NCBI GenBank assembly: GCA_963701675.1
Contig: OY969623.1
Location: 7,192,001-7,256,000, forward strand
Length of the DNA stretch: 64,000 bases
DNA from: G963701675 sp963701675
Lineage (GTDB): Bacteria; Planctomycetota; Planctomycetia; Gemmatales; Gemmataceae
Direction: 5' to 3'
Both the position numbers and the translations under genes were made by a program. Shown one piece after another: positions 44,068 to 53,033 of the stretch; position 1 is the first letter of the stretch; every line of letters starts with the position of its first letter. The notes under the pieces were generated by a model. It made no database searches and was not told the origin of the DNA. It saw only the letters and a list, made by a program, of their open reading frames with translations.

Positions 44068-44952
44068 GTGGCTATTGTGCAGGTGAAGGAGCTCATCGAG
44101 GCCGGCGTCCACTTTGGGCACCGCGCCAGCCGTTGGAATCCCAAGATGCGGCCGTATATCTACGGGAAGCGCAACCTAATTCATATTGTTGACCTTCGCG
44201 AAACCGTAAGAGGTCTGTTGCGGGCACACCGCTTCCTGTCTCAAACCGCCGGCCGCGGCAGCCTGGTGCTCTTCGTCGGAACCAAACGACAAGCCAAGGA
44301 ATGTATTGAACGTGAAGCCGCCCGGTGCGGGATGCCGTATGTGAGCGAACGCTGGCTGGGAGGTACCCTTACGAACTATCGCACGATTCGGGACCGGCTG
44401 AAGCGACTGAATGAACTCGAAGCGCTTTGGCTCCCACCGGGTGAACACCCGGCGAAGACCGACATGCCGGCCTACATGCGAACCATGTTGAACGAGGCGG
44501 GCAAACTTGAATTCAACAAGTCTCCCGAAAATGCATCCATTCGCAGCTACAGCAAGAAGATGGTTGCGACCCTCAATCGGGAATTGTCGAAAATCACACG
44601 AAACCTCCAGGGAATTCGGGAAATGAGTCGTCTGCCCGATGCCCTGATCGTCGTTGATCCCAAACGCGAAGACATTGCCGTTAAAGAAGCCCAACGCATG
44701 GGCGTCGCCACTGTCGCATTGATCGACACGGACAGCGACCCGGACACGGTCGATCTTCCCATCCCCGGGAATGACGATAGCATTCGCTCCATTGAATTAA
44801 TGATGGCGAAGCTCGCCGACGCGATTCTGGATGGCAAAGCGTCGCTGCCTCCCGACCAACAAGCGAGCCCCAAGCCGCGCACTCCATATCCCGGAAACAA
44901 TATGGGCGCCGCCTCCGTGAACCCGGCGCCATCCGCCGCCGTCATTCAGTAG
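44068..44952 (+). CDS. rpsB: 30S ribosomal protein S2
   Basis: The start is the GTG at 44068 (VAIVQVKELIEAG), preceded by GGAAGGAGG at seven bases; a TTG at 44029 would add 13 unlikely residues. The 294-residue protein has the S2 signatures GVHFGHRASRWNPKMRPYIYG, LFVGTKRQAKECIEREA, RWLGGTLTNYRTI, LPDALIVVDP, and DTDSDPDTVDLPIPGNDDSIRS. A Pro/Ser-rich tail of about 40 residues follows the conserved end. It binds 16S rRNA in the small subunit and lies directly before tsf, the common bacterial order. A good promoter is located about 108 bases upstream. Confidence 0.97.
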   Translation: MAIVQVKELIEAGVHFGHRASRWNPKMRPYIYGKRNLIHIVDLRETVRGLLRAHRFLSQTAGRGSLVLFVGTKRQAKECIEREAARCGMPYVSERWLGGTLTNYRTIRDRLKRLNELEALWLPPGEHPAKTDMPAYMRTMLNEAGKLEFNKSPENASIRSYSKKMVATLNRELSKITRNLQGIREMSRLPDALIVVDPKREDIAVKEAQRMGVATVALIDTDSDPDTVDLPIPGNDDSIRSIELMMAKLADAILDGKASLPPDQQASPKPRTPYPGNNMGAASVNPAPSAAVIQ

Positions 44953-44983
44953 AGCAAAGAACTAGGAACGAAGGAAAGGACCC

Positions 44984-45829
44984 ATGGGTACTTCTGCCGC
45001 CGACGTCAAGAATCTGCGTGATCGAACCAACATGCCGATGATGGAGTGCAAGGCTGCCCTTACGGAAGCCGAGGGGAATCTGGAAAAGGCCGTCGAACTG
45101 CTGCGAAAAAAGTTCAAAGACGCCGCGGATAAACGAGTGAGCCGAGAAACCGCCGAAGGGCGCATTGCCGCCTACGTCGATCCTGCCAAACAAATCGGCG
45201 CCATTGTCGAAATGCGCTGCGAAAGCGCTCCGGTAGCGAAGAGCGAACAGTTTGTTGCCCTTTGCAACGACATCGCGAAGCAAATCGCTTCGCAGAATCC
45301 AGACACCGTCGAAGCCCTCTTGAACCAACCATTGGTGGGCGATCCCAAAAATACGGTTTCGAATCGCATCCAGGAAGTTATCGGCGTGATTCGTGAAAAC
45401 ATGAAGCCCGCGAGGTTCACACGGCTGACGGGAACACTCGGCAGCTACTGCCATCACGACGGCAGCGTCGGGGCATTGGTGCAAGTGGAAGGCGAGAAAG
45501 TCGAACCACAAATGTTGCGCGACATCTGCATGCACATCGTTGCCAAGAATCCGCTGGCCGCTCGCATGGAAGATGTTGCTACCGACGTCGTTGATCGCGA
45601 GCGCGAGATTGCCCAATCCCAAGTGAATGCCGACCCGAAGAACGCCAACAAGCCTGGAAACATTCTCCAAATGATCGTCGAGGGTAAGCTCAAGGCCTGG
45701 TATGCGGACAATGTGCTCGTCATGCAACCATTCGTCAAAGACGATTCAAAGACCGTAGGTGATTTGCTCAAAGGCGCCGGAGTCAAACTCGTGCGGTTCG
45801 TGCGCTTCAAAGTAGGCGAAGTAGTTTAG
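44984..45829 (+). CDS. tsf: Elongation factor Ts
   Basis: The ATG at 44984 has GGAAAGGA seven bases upstream, 31 bases after rpsB. The 281-residue protein has the N-terminal UBA-like domain (VKNLRDRTNMPMMECKAALTEAEGNLEKAVELLRKK), the GDP-exchange core, and the paired HIVAKNPLAAR and QNPDTVEALLNQPL segments of the dimerisation domain, ending in a C-terminal SKTVGDLLKGAGVKLVRFVRFKVGE. It catalyses release of GDP from EF-Tu. Length and motifs are normal. The gene converges on the FAD/Rieske gene, whose stop begins eight bases after the stop of tsf. Confidence 0.97.
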   Translation: MGTSAADVKNLRDRTNMPMMECKAALTEAEGNLEKAVELLRKKFKDAADKRVSRETAEGRIAAYVDPAKQIGAIVEMRCESAPVAKSEQFVALCNDIAKQIASQNPDTVEALLNQPLVGDPKNTVSNRIQEVIGVIRENMKPARFTRLTGTLGSYCHHDGSVGALVQVEGEKVEPQMLRDICMHIVAKNPLAARMEDVATDVVDREREIAQSQVNADPKNANKPGNILQMIVEGKLKAWYADNVLVMQPFVKDDSKTVGDLLKGAGVKLVRFVRFKVGEVV

Positions 45830-45836
45830 GCCCAGA

Positions 45837-46607
45837 TCAACAGATCATTTGGCCGGTTCCCTTATCAAGCGGTGTTTCCGCGGGGCCGGCAATCACTTCC
45901 CCTGTCGGTTGAAATCTCGAACCGTGACACGGGCAATCCCAGCTTTTCTCCGCTTCGTTCCAATGAACGAGGCAACCCATATGGGTGCATACGGCCGATA
46001 AGACTGTCGTCTTACCGAAGTCGTCGCGATACGCAGCGACTCGTTTCCCTTCAAGCCTGAGAATCTTGCCTTCACCGCGGCCGAGAGATTCCAGCGACTT
46101 GCCTTCGGTTGCCGCGACGCGGTCCTTGATCATGTAATAGGGATAATCCAGGTTTTCCTTGACGTAGGTCCAGACGCCGCCTCTCGGCTTCTTGCGGTTC
46201 GGGTCGAAGAGTTCTCGCCACGGATTCTTGCGGCCGATGACGGCGTCGCAGGCCATCATCGCCGCCAGCGTCGCGAAAGTGATACCGTTGCCGGAATATC
46301 CCGTCGCCACGAATTGACCCTCGGTGGTGAAACCGATCAGCGGCATACCATCCGGACTTTCGATTATCTGCCCGGACCAACGGCTCTCCGGTACGGCTTT
46401 AGGTAAAAAACGACGTAACGTTTTTTCCAGGGAATCGAATCGATCCGAAGTCTGCGTGACTTGTCCGGTCTTGTGATCGAGTCCGCCGAAGACGACCACG
46501 TCGCGATCCCGGTCCACGATCGATGCGCAGGTAGTAATAGGGGTCGCTGGTGTCCCAGAACAATGCTTCTGAGACAGTCCCACGTGGCATCTTGGCGCCG
46601 ATCGCAT
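45837..46607 (-). CDS. C-terminal part of an FAD oxidoreductase, with a Rieske [2Fe-2S] domain
   Basis: This frame carries the second half of the same gene as the 46399-47370 frame. From about residue 28 it reads VDRDRDVVVFGGLDHKTGQ, continues the oxidase fold (MPLIGFTTEGQFVATGYSGNGITFATLAA), and ends in a Rieske domain with both ligand pairs: VLSAVCTHMGCLVHWN (Cys-His) and WDCPCHGSRFQPTGEVIAGPA (Cys-His). The first 28 residues are translated from the wrong frame. The true junction is near 46,525, within the GGACCGGGATC region, where one base has to be removed. Together the frames give about 510 residues. Confidence 0.75.
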   Translation of the reverse strand: MRSAPRCHVGLSQKHCSGTPATPITTCASIVDRDRDVVVFGGLDHKTGQVTQTSDRFDSLEKTLRRFLPKAVPESRWSGQIIESPDGMPLIGFTTEGQFVATGYSGNGITFATLAAMMACDAVIGRKNPWRELFDPNRKKPRGGVWTYVKENLDYPYYMIKDRVAATEGKSLESLGRGEGKILRLEGKRVAAYRDDFGKTTVLSAVCTHMGCLVHWNEAEKSWDCPCHGSRFQPTGEVIAGPAETPLDKGTGQMIC

Positions 46608-47370
46608 AGCTCGTGTACGGCGCCAGCTTGGTTTGCAAAAGAGTTGCGCTCGGCAGATCGCTCAGGCCCATTAAGGGAACGTCGGTGGCGATGATCACCG
46701 TTTTGCACTGGATCGTGTAGCCATTGGCCTTAACGGTAACGACGTCTTTCTCGGCGTCGCGCTCAAATTCCTTTGCCTCAGTCTCCTCAAAAACATAACT
46801 GCCGTTGCCGTGAAGCCGTTCAAGCAACCCTGCAAGATATTTAAGCGGATGAAACTGCGCCTGATTCGGAAAGCGAACGCCCGGCCGATTGAAAATCGGC
46901 GCTGATTCAACGTAAAAGGCAGGGAACCCAAGTTCGTTCGCAATGTCCGCATCGCGTTTAAGTTCAGACGACTCATCGCGATCACCGTCGAGAGAGCTAA
47001 TCAAGAACCCCGGCACCCGCGCGAACCCACACGGGATCTTCTCGGCTGTAACGATGTCCTGAATCTGCTCGATCGCCGCCAGACCTCCATCCCAAACAGC
47101 TTGAGCGTGATCGCGGCCAATAGTCTCGACGAGATCGTGGATTCGCTTGTCGGTCACACAAGTGAGATGGGACGTGGTGTTTCCCGTATCAACCTGAGCA
47201 CATCGATCGCGTTCGATGACGGCAACCTTTCGGCCTGCCTTTTTCAGAAGGTACGCAGCGGAGATTCCCGTGATGCCGCCGCCGACGACGAGTACATCCA
47301 CTTGGAGATTGTTGTCCAACGAGGGGAAGCGCCGTAATTGTATCTCTTTCCAATGAGAGAGTGTGGCCAT
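46399..47370 (-). CDS. FAD-dependent oxidoreductase (DAO family), N-terminal part; frame breaks near 46525
   Basis: The ATG at 47370 (AAAGGCAG upstream) begins a DAO-fold protein: QVDVLVVGGGITGISAAYLLKKAGRKVAVIE (FAD site), then TGNTTSHLTCVTDKRIHDLV, PGFLISSLDGD, FHPLKYLAGLLERL and the strand TVIIATDVPLMGLS. The frame is good up to PYYYLRIDRG and turns Arg-rich near 46,525. With the downstream frame it makes a DAO oxidase followed by a Rieske domain, an arrangement known in bacterial oxidoreductases of broad distribution, where the cluster may pass electrons to or from the flavin. It is alone on the minus strand between tsf and the second kinase. The break could be a real inactivation. Confidence 0.75.
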   Translation of the reverse strand: MATLSHWKEIQLRRFPSLDNNLQVDVLVVGGGITGISAAYLLKKAGRKVAVIERDRCAQVDTGNTTSHLTCVTDKRIHDLVETIGRDHAQAVWDGGLAAIEQIQDIVTAEKIPCGFARVPGFLISSLDGDRDESSELKRDADIANELGFPAFYVESAPIFNRPGVRFPNQAQFHPLKYLAGLLERLHGNGSYVFEETEAKEFERDAEKDVVTVKANGYTIQCKTVIIATDVPLMGLSDLPSATLLQTKLAPYTSYAIGAKMPRGTVSEALFWDTSDPYYYLRIDRGPGSRRGRLRRTRSQDRTSHADFGSIRFPGKNVTSFFT

Positions 47371-47504
47371 GCTTTGCTGCCTTTATGTGATGTGGCTGCC
47401 AAGTTCGCGGCGCGCACCACTTATGAGGTGCAACTGTCATGCCACATGCCCCGAAAGGAAAGGGTATGGTGCGACTTCGCCCTGTGGTGTACCACCATTC
47501 CTGG

Positions 47505-50486
47505 TCAGCGCGAGCTGAATTCGAGCTTCATTAGGTCGCCGACCTCTTCTTTGATCAGCGTCGCGGTCACTCGATCGCCTTGAAATGCTACCGGCGAGTT
47601 ATGAGTGTAAATACTACTACCGGAGATTCGCTCGAACTCGGCCCAGGCGTGGGCCGGGCCGACGGCGCGCACTTCTGAGTCGATCGGCATCCGCCAAATG
47701 CCACGGTCTTTCTTGTAATAGAGGAAACCATCGCGCGAAAAGGCGGGCATTCGTTCGTTCGTCGGATCGGACGTAAGCCGGCGCGGCGCCTCTTTACATT
47801 CCACATCGGTCACCCACAGATCCCAACTGCCTTCACACACCGCTTCATACGCAATGTACTTGCCGTTCGGGCTCCAAGCGGGGTAGCTCGGCATCGCGGA
47901 ACCGGGCAAGTTCAAGAGCTTGATTTGCCTTGCCGTGCCTGTGTCCCGATTCATGGTTACGATCCCCAGTTGTCGTTTGCCTTGTTTCGGAAGGAAGGAG
48001 CACGCGAGGGAACCGTCCGGCCCCCAGCTGGCGCCGCCGGCGGATCGGTATTCTTGGGGGAGCACCGGACTGAGTGGATGCGGCTTACCGCCGTCCTTGC
48101 TCATGATGTAGACATCGTTTCTTTTCTCTCCCTCCACATCGAAGCTGATCCAACGCCCGTCCCCAGAGGCGCGCGGCACCGATGCCAGGCCGTCCTCTTC
48201 GGTGAGTTGCCTAGGATTGCCCCCAACGCGCATTCGCCAGATGTCGCGGTGGGTGCCGCGTAGCGATGAGAACAGCAAAGTCTGATCATCGGTCCAGCAC
48301 GGCCAGCCCGGTTCATGCTCGTCGAAACCACGATCGGTAAGACATTTGCCGCCCGACGTATCCTTGATGACCGCATCGGGGTTCGCAGGAAAGGTCCAAA
48401 GTCCAGTGATCGAGCGCGGTTTTACGGCGATGAATTTGCGTCCGTCGGGGCCGACGGTAAAGTCGCGAAGGCCTTGGGCCTCCGTGAGCTTACGCGGTTT
48501 GCCAATTTTCTCTCCGGTTTTCGGGTTCACATCCACCTTCCACAGGTCGTAGTTTCCATCTAGCGGGGAGATGAAGAAGATAGAGTCGCTGTTCGGCCCC
48601 CAGTGGGGTGAACCTACTAGTTGTGCTACTTCATGCGGCGGTTTTCCCGAATGAAGGTCACACACATACAGTTTGGCCGCAAAGCCCACGTGCGGACTCA
48701 GGAATGCGAATAGACTTCGCGAGGGCGAAATCTCGCCGGCTTGACCGGGCCCGACTTTCGCCGTCAGGCACTCCGGAATCGGATCTTTGATCGAGATGCG
48801 ATAGACTTGCTTTTCTCCCTCGGCGTCAAAATTCGTGTAGACCAGATGCGTGTTATCCGCCCATGCGAGACTGAAGGTGTAGAGGATCCCGGATTTGACA
48901 CTGACGATCTTGTCGGGCTCGTCGCTGCCGAGTTTTCCCATCACGAAAATGCCGCCGTTGTCCCGCTCGGAAAAGAAAGCAAGGCGCTGCCCGTCCGGCG
49001 ACCATGCGGGATAGCAGTCGGCGCCTTTATACGTGGTTAGCGGTTTGGGTTTGTCGCCGGTGCGATCCGTGTCGACGACGTAGATATCGTCGTTTCCGGC
49101 ATCGTCCGAGACGAACGCAACGAGATCGTTCGTCGGACTCCAGGCGGGCTGTTTCATGATCGTGCCTGTTAGGAAATGTGTGATTTTTTTTTCACCAAAC
49201 GGATCCGGTCGCGGCCAGATCCAATACAGGATGACAGCGACGGCGACAGCAAGCCCGAGTGCTGCCGCACTGATCACGGTCCAGTGAAAGCGGCGAAGCA
49301 CAGGCCGTGACGCCGCCATGGCCCACGCAATTCCCGTGTCCGTTTCTCGTTTCAGCTTCTTGAGATCGGCATGCAACTCCGCGGCCGTCTGGTAGCGCTC
49401 TTTTCGATCCTTTGCCAGCGCCTTGGCAATGATCCGATCCAACTCGGGCGGCACGTTCGGATTGAGTCGGCTAGGCGGCTCCGGCGTGCGATGAAGAATG
49501 GCGTCAAAGAGAAGAGCCACCGTTTCGCCCGGGAACGGATGTCGCCCCGTCGCCATCTCGTAGAAAACCACTCCCAGTGAAAAGAGGTCCGTGCGCCCGT
49601 CCAGGTCCTGGCCGCGCGCCTGCTCTGGCGACATGTAGGTAACCGTTCCCATCACGACGCCCGGCGTGCTGAGGTTTTCTTCCGTGGTGCCGGGAGGCTG
49701 CTGGCCAACCAGTTTCGCCAGGCCGAAGTCCAGCACTTTGGCCTGCGAGCGCGACGTGACGAAAAGGTTAGCGGGCTTGATGTCCCGGTGCACGATGCCG
49801 TTGGTGTGCGCGACATCGAGGGCGTCAGCGATTTGCACGGCCAAGTCGAGCATTTCGTCGATGGGCAGTGCCTGGCTCGACACGCGATACTTGAGCGTGT
49901 GTCCCTCCATCAACTCCAGAACCAGGAACGGTTGGCCTTCGTGTTCGTCGAAATCGTAAAGCGTGCAGATGTGCGGATGGTTCAAGGCCGAAGCGGCACG
50001 GGCTTCGCGGCGAAATCGTTCTAGCGCCTGCGGGTCATCCGCCGAGGCCGGCGGCAGGAACTTGAGTGCCACGCCCCGGCCCAGCCGCGTATCTTCGGCA
50101 CGGTAAACGACACCCATGCCGCCGCCGCCTAGTTTTTCCACGATCCGATAGTGGGAAATACGTTCGCCGGGAGCGAATGCGGGTTCCGTCGGCGGCGGGC
50201 GCTGTGGATCGGACGATCCCGTGACGCCGCTCTGCCGAGTGTCGCCGGCGCCGTGCGGCGGCCTTTCTGCCAACAGACTCAAGAACGCTTGCTCAGCCCC
50301 CGTACGTGGACGGGCTTGATTAGCAAACAACTCCTTAAGCCCTGAGCCGGACGGACTCAGCCGCTCGAGCGCCTCGAGACAAGTGGGGCATTCGCTCACA
50401 TGACGGCCGACGGCTTCGCGATCCACATCGCTCGACTCGTCCGCCAGAAAGCGTTTCAGTTGTGCCGACGTCGGGCACCCCGTCAT
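47505..50486 (-). CDS. Ser/Thr kinase with zinc-finger-like N-terminus and C-terminal PD40 propeller
   Basis: The 993-residue protein has four parts. Residues 1-45 look like a zinc-binding anti-sigma-type domain (CPTSAQLKRFLADES, then HVSECPTC, ligand spacing HxxxCxxC). Residues about 110-375 form a Hanks-type kinase (KLGGGGMGVVYRAEDTRLG, VALKFLPP, IVHRDIKPANLFV, DFGLAKL, TYMSPEQARG). A single membrane helix (TVISAAALGLAVAVAVILYWIW) follows. Residues about 430-970 are TolB/WD40-like PD40 repeats, such as PAWSPDGQRLAFFSERDN and AWSPNGKYIAYEA. The kinase is cytoplasmic and the propeller external, so the protein could sense outside ligands. This layout is common in planctomycetes and acidobacteria. 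No upstream ribosome-binding site is clear. Confidence 0.9.
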   Translation of the reverse strand: MTGCPTSAQLKRFLADESSDVDREAVGRHVSECPTCLEALERLSPSGSGLKELFANQARPRTGAEQAFLSLLAERPPHGAGDTRQSGVTGSSDPQRPPPTEPAFAPGERISHYRIVEKLGGGGMGVVYRAEDTRLGRGVALKFLPPASADDPQALERFRREARAASALNHPHICTLYDFDEHEGQPFLVLELMEGHTLKYRVSSQALPIDEMLDLAVQIADALDVAHTNGIVHRDIKPANLFVTSRSQAKVLDFGLAKLVGQQPPGTTEENLSTPGVVMGTVTYMSPEQARGQDLDGRTDLFSLGVVFYEMATGRHPFPGETVALLFDAILHRTPEPPSRLNPNVPPELDRIIAKALAKDRKERYQTAAELHADLKKLKRETDTGIAWAMAASRPVLRRFHWTVISAAALGLAVAVAVILYWIWPRPDPFGEKKITHFLTGTIMKQPAWSPTNDLVAFVSDDAGNDDIYVVDTDRTGDKPKPLTTYKGADCYPAWSPDGQRLAFFSERDNGGIFVMGKLGSDEPDKIVSVKSGILYTFSLAWADNTHLVYTNFDAEGEKQVYRISIKDPIPECLTAKVGPGQAGEISPSRSLFAFLSPHVGFAAKLYVCDLHSGKPPHEVAQLVGSPHWGPNSDSIFFISPLDGNYDLWKVDVNPKTGEKIGKPRKLTEAQGLRDFTVGPDGRKFIAVKPRSITGLWTFPANPDAVIKDTSGGKCLTDRGFDEHEPGWPCWTDDQTLLFSSLRGTHRDIWRMRVGGNPRQLTEEDGLASVPRASGDGRWISFDVEGEKRNDVYIMSKDGGKPHPLSPVLPQEYRSAGGASWGPDGSLACSFLPKQGKRQLGIVTMNRDTGTARQIKLLNLPGSAMPSYPAWSPNGKYIAYEAVCEGSWDLWVTDVECKEAPRRLTSDPTNERMPAFSRDGFLYYKKDRGIWRMPIDSEVRAVGPAHAWAEFERISGSSIYTHNSPVAFQGDRVTATLIKEEVGDLMKLEFSSR

Positions 50487-51011
50487 GGTGCGATTCCAGA
50501 GGCGTTTGGCTGGGAGTAAAGGGCGCGGTGATTTTAGGTGCTTCGGTTGCTGGTCGCAAGGGCGGCGCCGCCGCCGCCTCCGTTAACCACCGTATCTAGC
50601 GGCGCAATGCGCCTTGTGGCACAGGCTGGCAGCGTCCGGTTCGGACCTCGCATTGTCCATTAACACACCATAGTAATGGTGGAATGCGCCTTGTGGCACA
50701 CATTGGCAACAATGGCGGCACCGAAAGAGGGCCGACTCCGGGCTGGTGGATCTTTTGTGCTGTGGTGCCGCGTTTGTAGGCGTCCATGTTCCACTGCTCC
50801 CAACGCGCACGTCGCGCACAAGGGATTATTCTAAACAGGTGGCACAGGACATGGTCAAGTGACGTATGCGTGCCATCTGGTTATTTCTGCGATTGTTGCA
50901 GGCGAGTGTCTGAGGGGAGACCGGCGCGGAGACCAATGGCCACGTGGCTCCTGGCTTTGGCAAGTCTGCGGATCAGAAAGCCGGATCAAGGCAATCGCTT
51001 GAACGTCACGT
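50487..51011. other. Intergenic region with an 18-bp direct repeat
   Basis: About 525 bases with no supported gene. An 18-base direct repeat AATGCGCCTTGTGGCACA lies at 50606-50623 and 50683-50700, with a small hairpin (50666-50681, CACCAT/ATGGTG) between the copies. A short minus-strand frame through the region encodes Cys/His-rich peptides from the repeats but has no ribosome-binding site. The repeat units could be a regulatory or mobile-element trace. Promoters for the kinase gene should also lie here. Confidence 0.45.
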
Positions 51012-52601
51012 TTAGGTTGGCGGGTATACTGAATCGCGGTGACTCTCCAACAGCAGCCGACCGAGAGGATCATTCACCGCCGGTATAGGCGCCAGGCGCC
51101 GAACTTTGGGAATGGACAAAGGCTGCGAAAAGGCCGCGTTCGAAAGGGCCTCCTCCATCAGCGATTGGCGCGTCGGTAGTGTATCGCTCAACGAATCCGG
51201 GCCCTTGGGATGTGTCGTAAACATCGTCGCTGACCCGAAGCCGGGGCCACCGGGCGGCGCCGGGATCTCTTCAGGGCTTTCCTCGCAATCGTTGGACGAG
51301 GCGCACTCAACCGCGCCCACATCGGTCTGGCTGTGCTGCGGGATGGGCCGGGAAAATCCGCGTTGATCGTCGCTGATCAGGACCGGGGGACCGCCCGCAT
51401 CGATCGCGAGGCTTTCTAGGAATGGACGCATGGTCGCCGTAGGCCCGCCATACGCCGTGCTCAGCTCGTCCAGCAGTGGATCCGTCACGCCGGTTTGATC
51501 ATCAGTCAGATCGTCGGCGTCCGGTGTGTCGTCGAAGAGATTGAACCCGTCCGAGATGAAACTTCGCGGCCCGCTGAAGACGCTTGTGCCGACATCGGCC
51601 ACATTGGCGGCCACGATCGTGCTGCGAAGCGTCAGCTGCGTGTCGTCGCTCATTTGTTGAGACACGTGAATGCCGCCCCCCTCAGTATTATTCACGTCCG
51701 CATTGTGGTTATCAGCGGAATTCTCTACGATAGTGGACCATCGTATACTAATGTTCACCCATTTTACCCATATACCTGGTCCACCTATCCGACAAAACGG
51801 TGGACCCTCGTCATCGCAACCTTCGCCAGTGATCTGGGTATCGATGAGGTTACTGGCGATGGTGCTGTTGAAGATGCTCACCTCCAAAACCTCGTGCGTC
51901 GAATCATCGTCGCCGGCTACTCCTGCTATGGACAGTCCGCCGCCCAATGCCCGGCTATTGTCCTGAAGCATATCGACGACGGCACCGTGGGCGATTCGGG
52001 CAGTGTTCCCGGAAATCGTACTATAGGAGATGTCCAAGCATCCGTTGATTAGCGCGCAACTGGCACCGATGCCGGCCCCCTCGGCGCGGAACGGCGCAAA
52101 GCCAGGATCGACCGCGTCCACGGTGTTACCGCCCACGGTAGTCTGAAACAGCATAACGGGCCCATTGGCCTCATTTGTGTATAGACCACCCCCCAGGAAC
52201 CACGAGTCCTCCTCGTCTTCTTCCGGACCGTCGCAGGAGCGGACCGGGCCAACCTCGTCGTCCTGGTTGCAGATTCGGTTTCCGGAGACCGTGCTGCTTT
52301 CGATGGTGAGCGTGCCGAGGTTGTAGATGCCGCCACCCAGCCTCCTGGCCGCGCCCAGTAAATCGGCGAAGATTTCGTTGTCATCGATGTGGCTGTCTTC
52401 AACCGTCAGCGTGCCGCCATTGTAGATGCCACCGCCGACTGCAAAATTAAGCGACGATGACGACGCGGCCCAATTGTTAGATACGACCACGTTTGACAGA
52501 GTGACGTCAGCCACATCGATGCGTATGCCACCGCCCACTGCTTCCTCACCTACCGTTGGTGCGACACCGCCGGAGATCGTCAGGCCGGAAATGGTCACCA
52601 C
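51012..52601 (-). CDS. Choice-of-anchor Q / right-handed beta-helix surface protein (5' end damaged)
   Basis: The body is a beta-helix of repeating GGGIYNxGTLTVEDS and TVSGNRI rungs, typical of polymorphic-outer-membrane-like and choice-of-anchor Q proteins. It ends in the family motif YGGPTATMRPFLESLAIDAGGPP, then QTDVGAVECA. The frame continues upstream of 52601 through conserved-looking sequence (DLDIVGGDDAEDITILGES, then YRIFTIYP) up to an in-frame TGA at 52719-52721. Beyond that, the same frame reaches an ATG at 52823 with GGAGGG seven bases upstream. The TGA replaces the Gly expected in the motif DIT-G-DLDI. No signal peptide is present, so the protein is likely non-functional or the 5' end was rearranged. 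Confidence 0.75.
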   Translation of the reverse strand: MVTISGLTISGGVAPTVGEEAVGGGIRIDVADVTLSNVVVSNNWAASSSSLNFAVGGGIYNGGTLTVEDSHIDDNEIFADLLGAARRLGGGIYNLGTLTIESSTVSGNRICNQDDEVGPVRSCDGPEEDEEDSWFLGGGLYTNEANGPVMLFQTTVGGNTVDAVDPGFAPFRAEGAGIGASCALINGCLDISYSTISGNTARIAHGAVVDMLQDNSRALGGGLSIAGVAGDDDSTHEVLEVSIFNSTIASNLIDTQITGEGCDDEGPPFCRIGGPGIWVKWVNISIRWSTIVENSADNHNADVNNTEGGGIHVSQQMSDDTQLTLRSTIVAANVADVGTSVFSGPRSFISDGFNLFDDTPDADDLTDDQTGVTDPLLDELSTAYGGPTATMRPFLESLAIDAGGPPVLISDDQRGFSRPIPQHSQTDVGAVECASSNDCEESPEEIPAPPGGPGFGSATMFTTHPKGPDSLSDTLPTRQSLMEEALSNAAFSQPLSIPKVRRLAPIPAVNDPLGRLLLESHRDSVYPPT

Positions 52602-53033
52602 CGGCGAGCCCGTATCCAGTAAAGGGTAGATCGTGAAAATCCGATAAGGGTCGGCGAGATTACTTTCGCCGAGAATCGTTATGTCCTCAGCGTCGTCGCC
52701 GCCGACTATGTCTAGATCTCACGTAATGTCTGGGAGGGCAGGCGCTCGATCCCTAGGACGCACCGGTGCGCCTTTCCGCTGGTTATCGCGGCTCCTCTTG
52801 CGGAGCAGTATCGTTCTCGACATTAGTTGTCCCTCCGTCCAAATGCAGGTCGAACCAGCACGACTGAAGTGCACGCTGCAGAGGATTCGGCTCGGCCTGA
52901 CCAGCCCTCCAGCTGCGAACTCGAACTCGGTGCATCAAACGACACGCCAGCATGGTAACGAGCCGGCGAAGAATGGCAAGGAGAAATCCAAGAAAGAGTT
53001 CGGATTCTCGATATGTTCACAATCGCCTGAATC
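52602..53033 (-). pseudogene. 5' remnant of the beta-helix gene, with in-frame TGA
   Basis: From the ATG at 52823 (minus strand) the frame reads MSRTILLRKRSRDNQRKG for 34 codons, stops at TGA (52719-52721), and then continues in frame into the beta-helix body. The 34 residues are basic and do not resemble the signal peptide or LREA-type domain that begins most such proteins, so the original 5' end seems lost or replaced. The remaining 210 bases up to 53033 hold no supported gene. Confidence 0.5.

Noticed and set aside
52719..52721. TGA read as glycine (alternative genetic code), because it replaces Gly in a conserved motif
   Set aside because: Several intact genes of the window end with TGA, for example the genes ending at 39872 and 12515, so TGA is a normal stop here.
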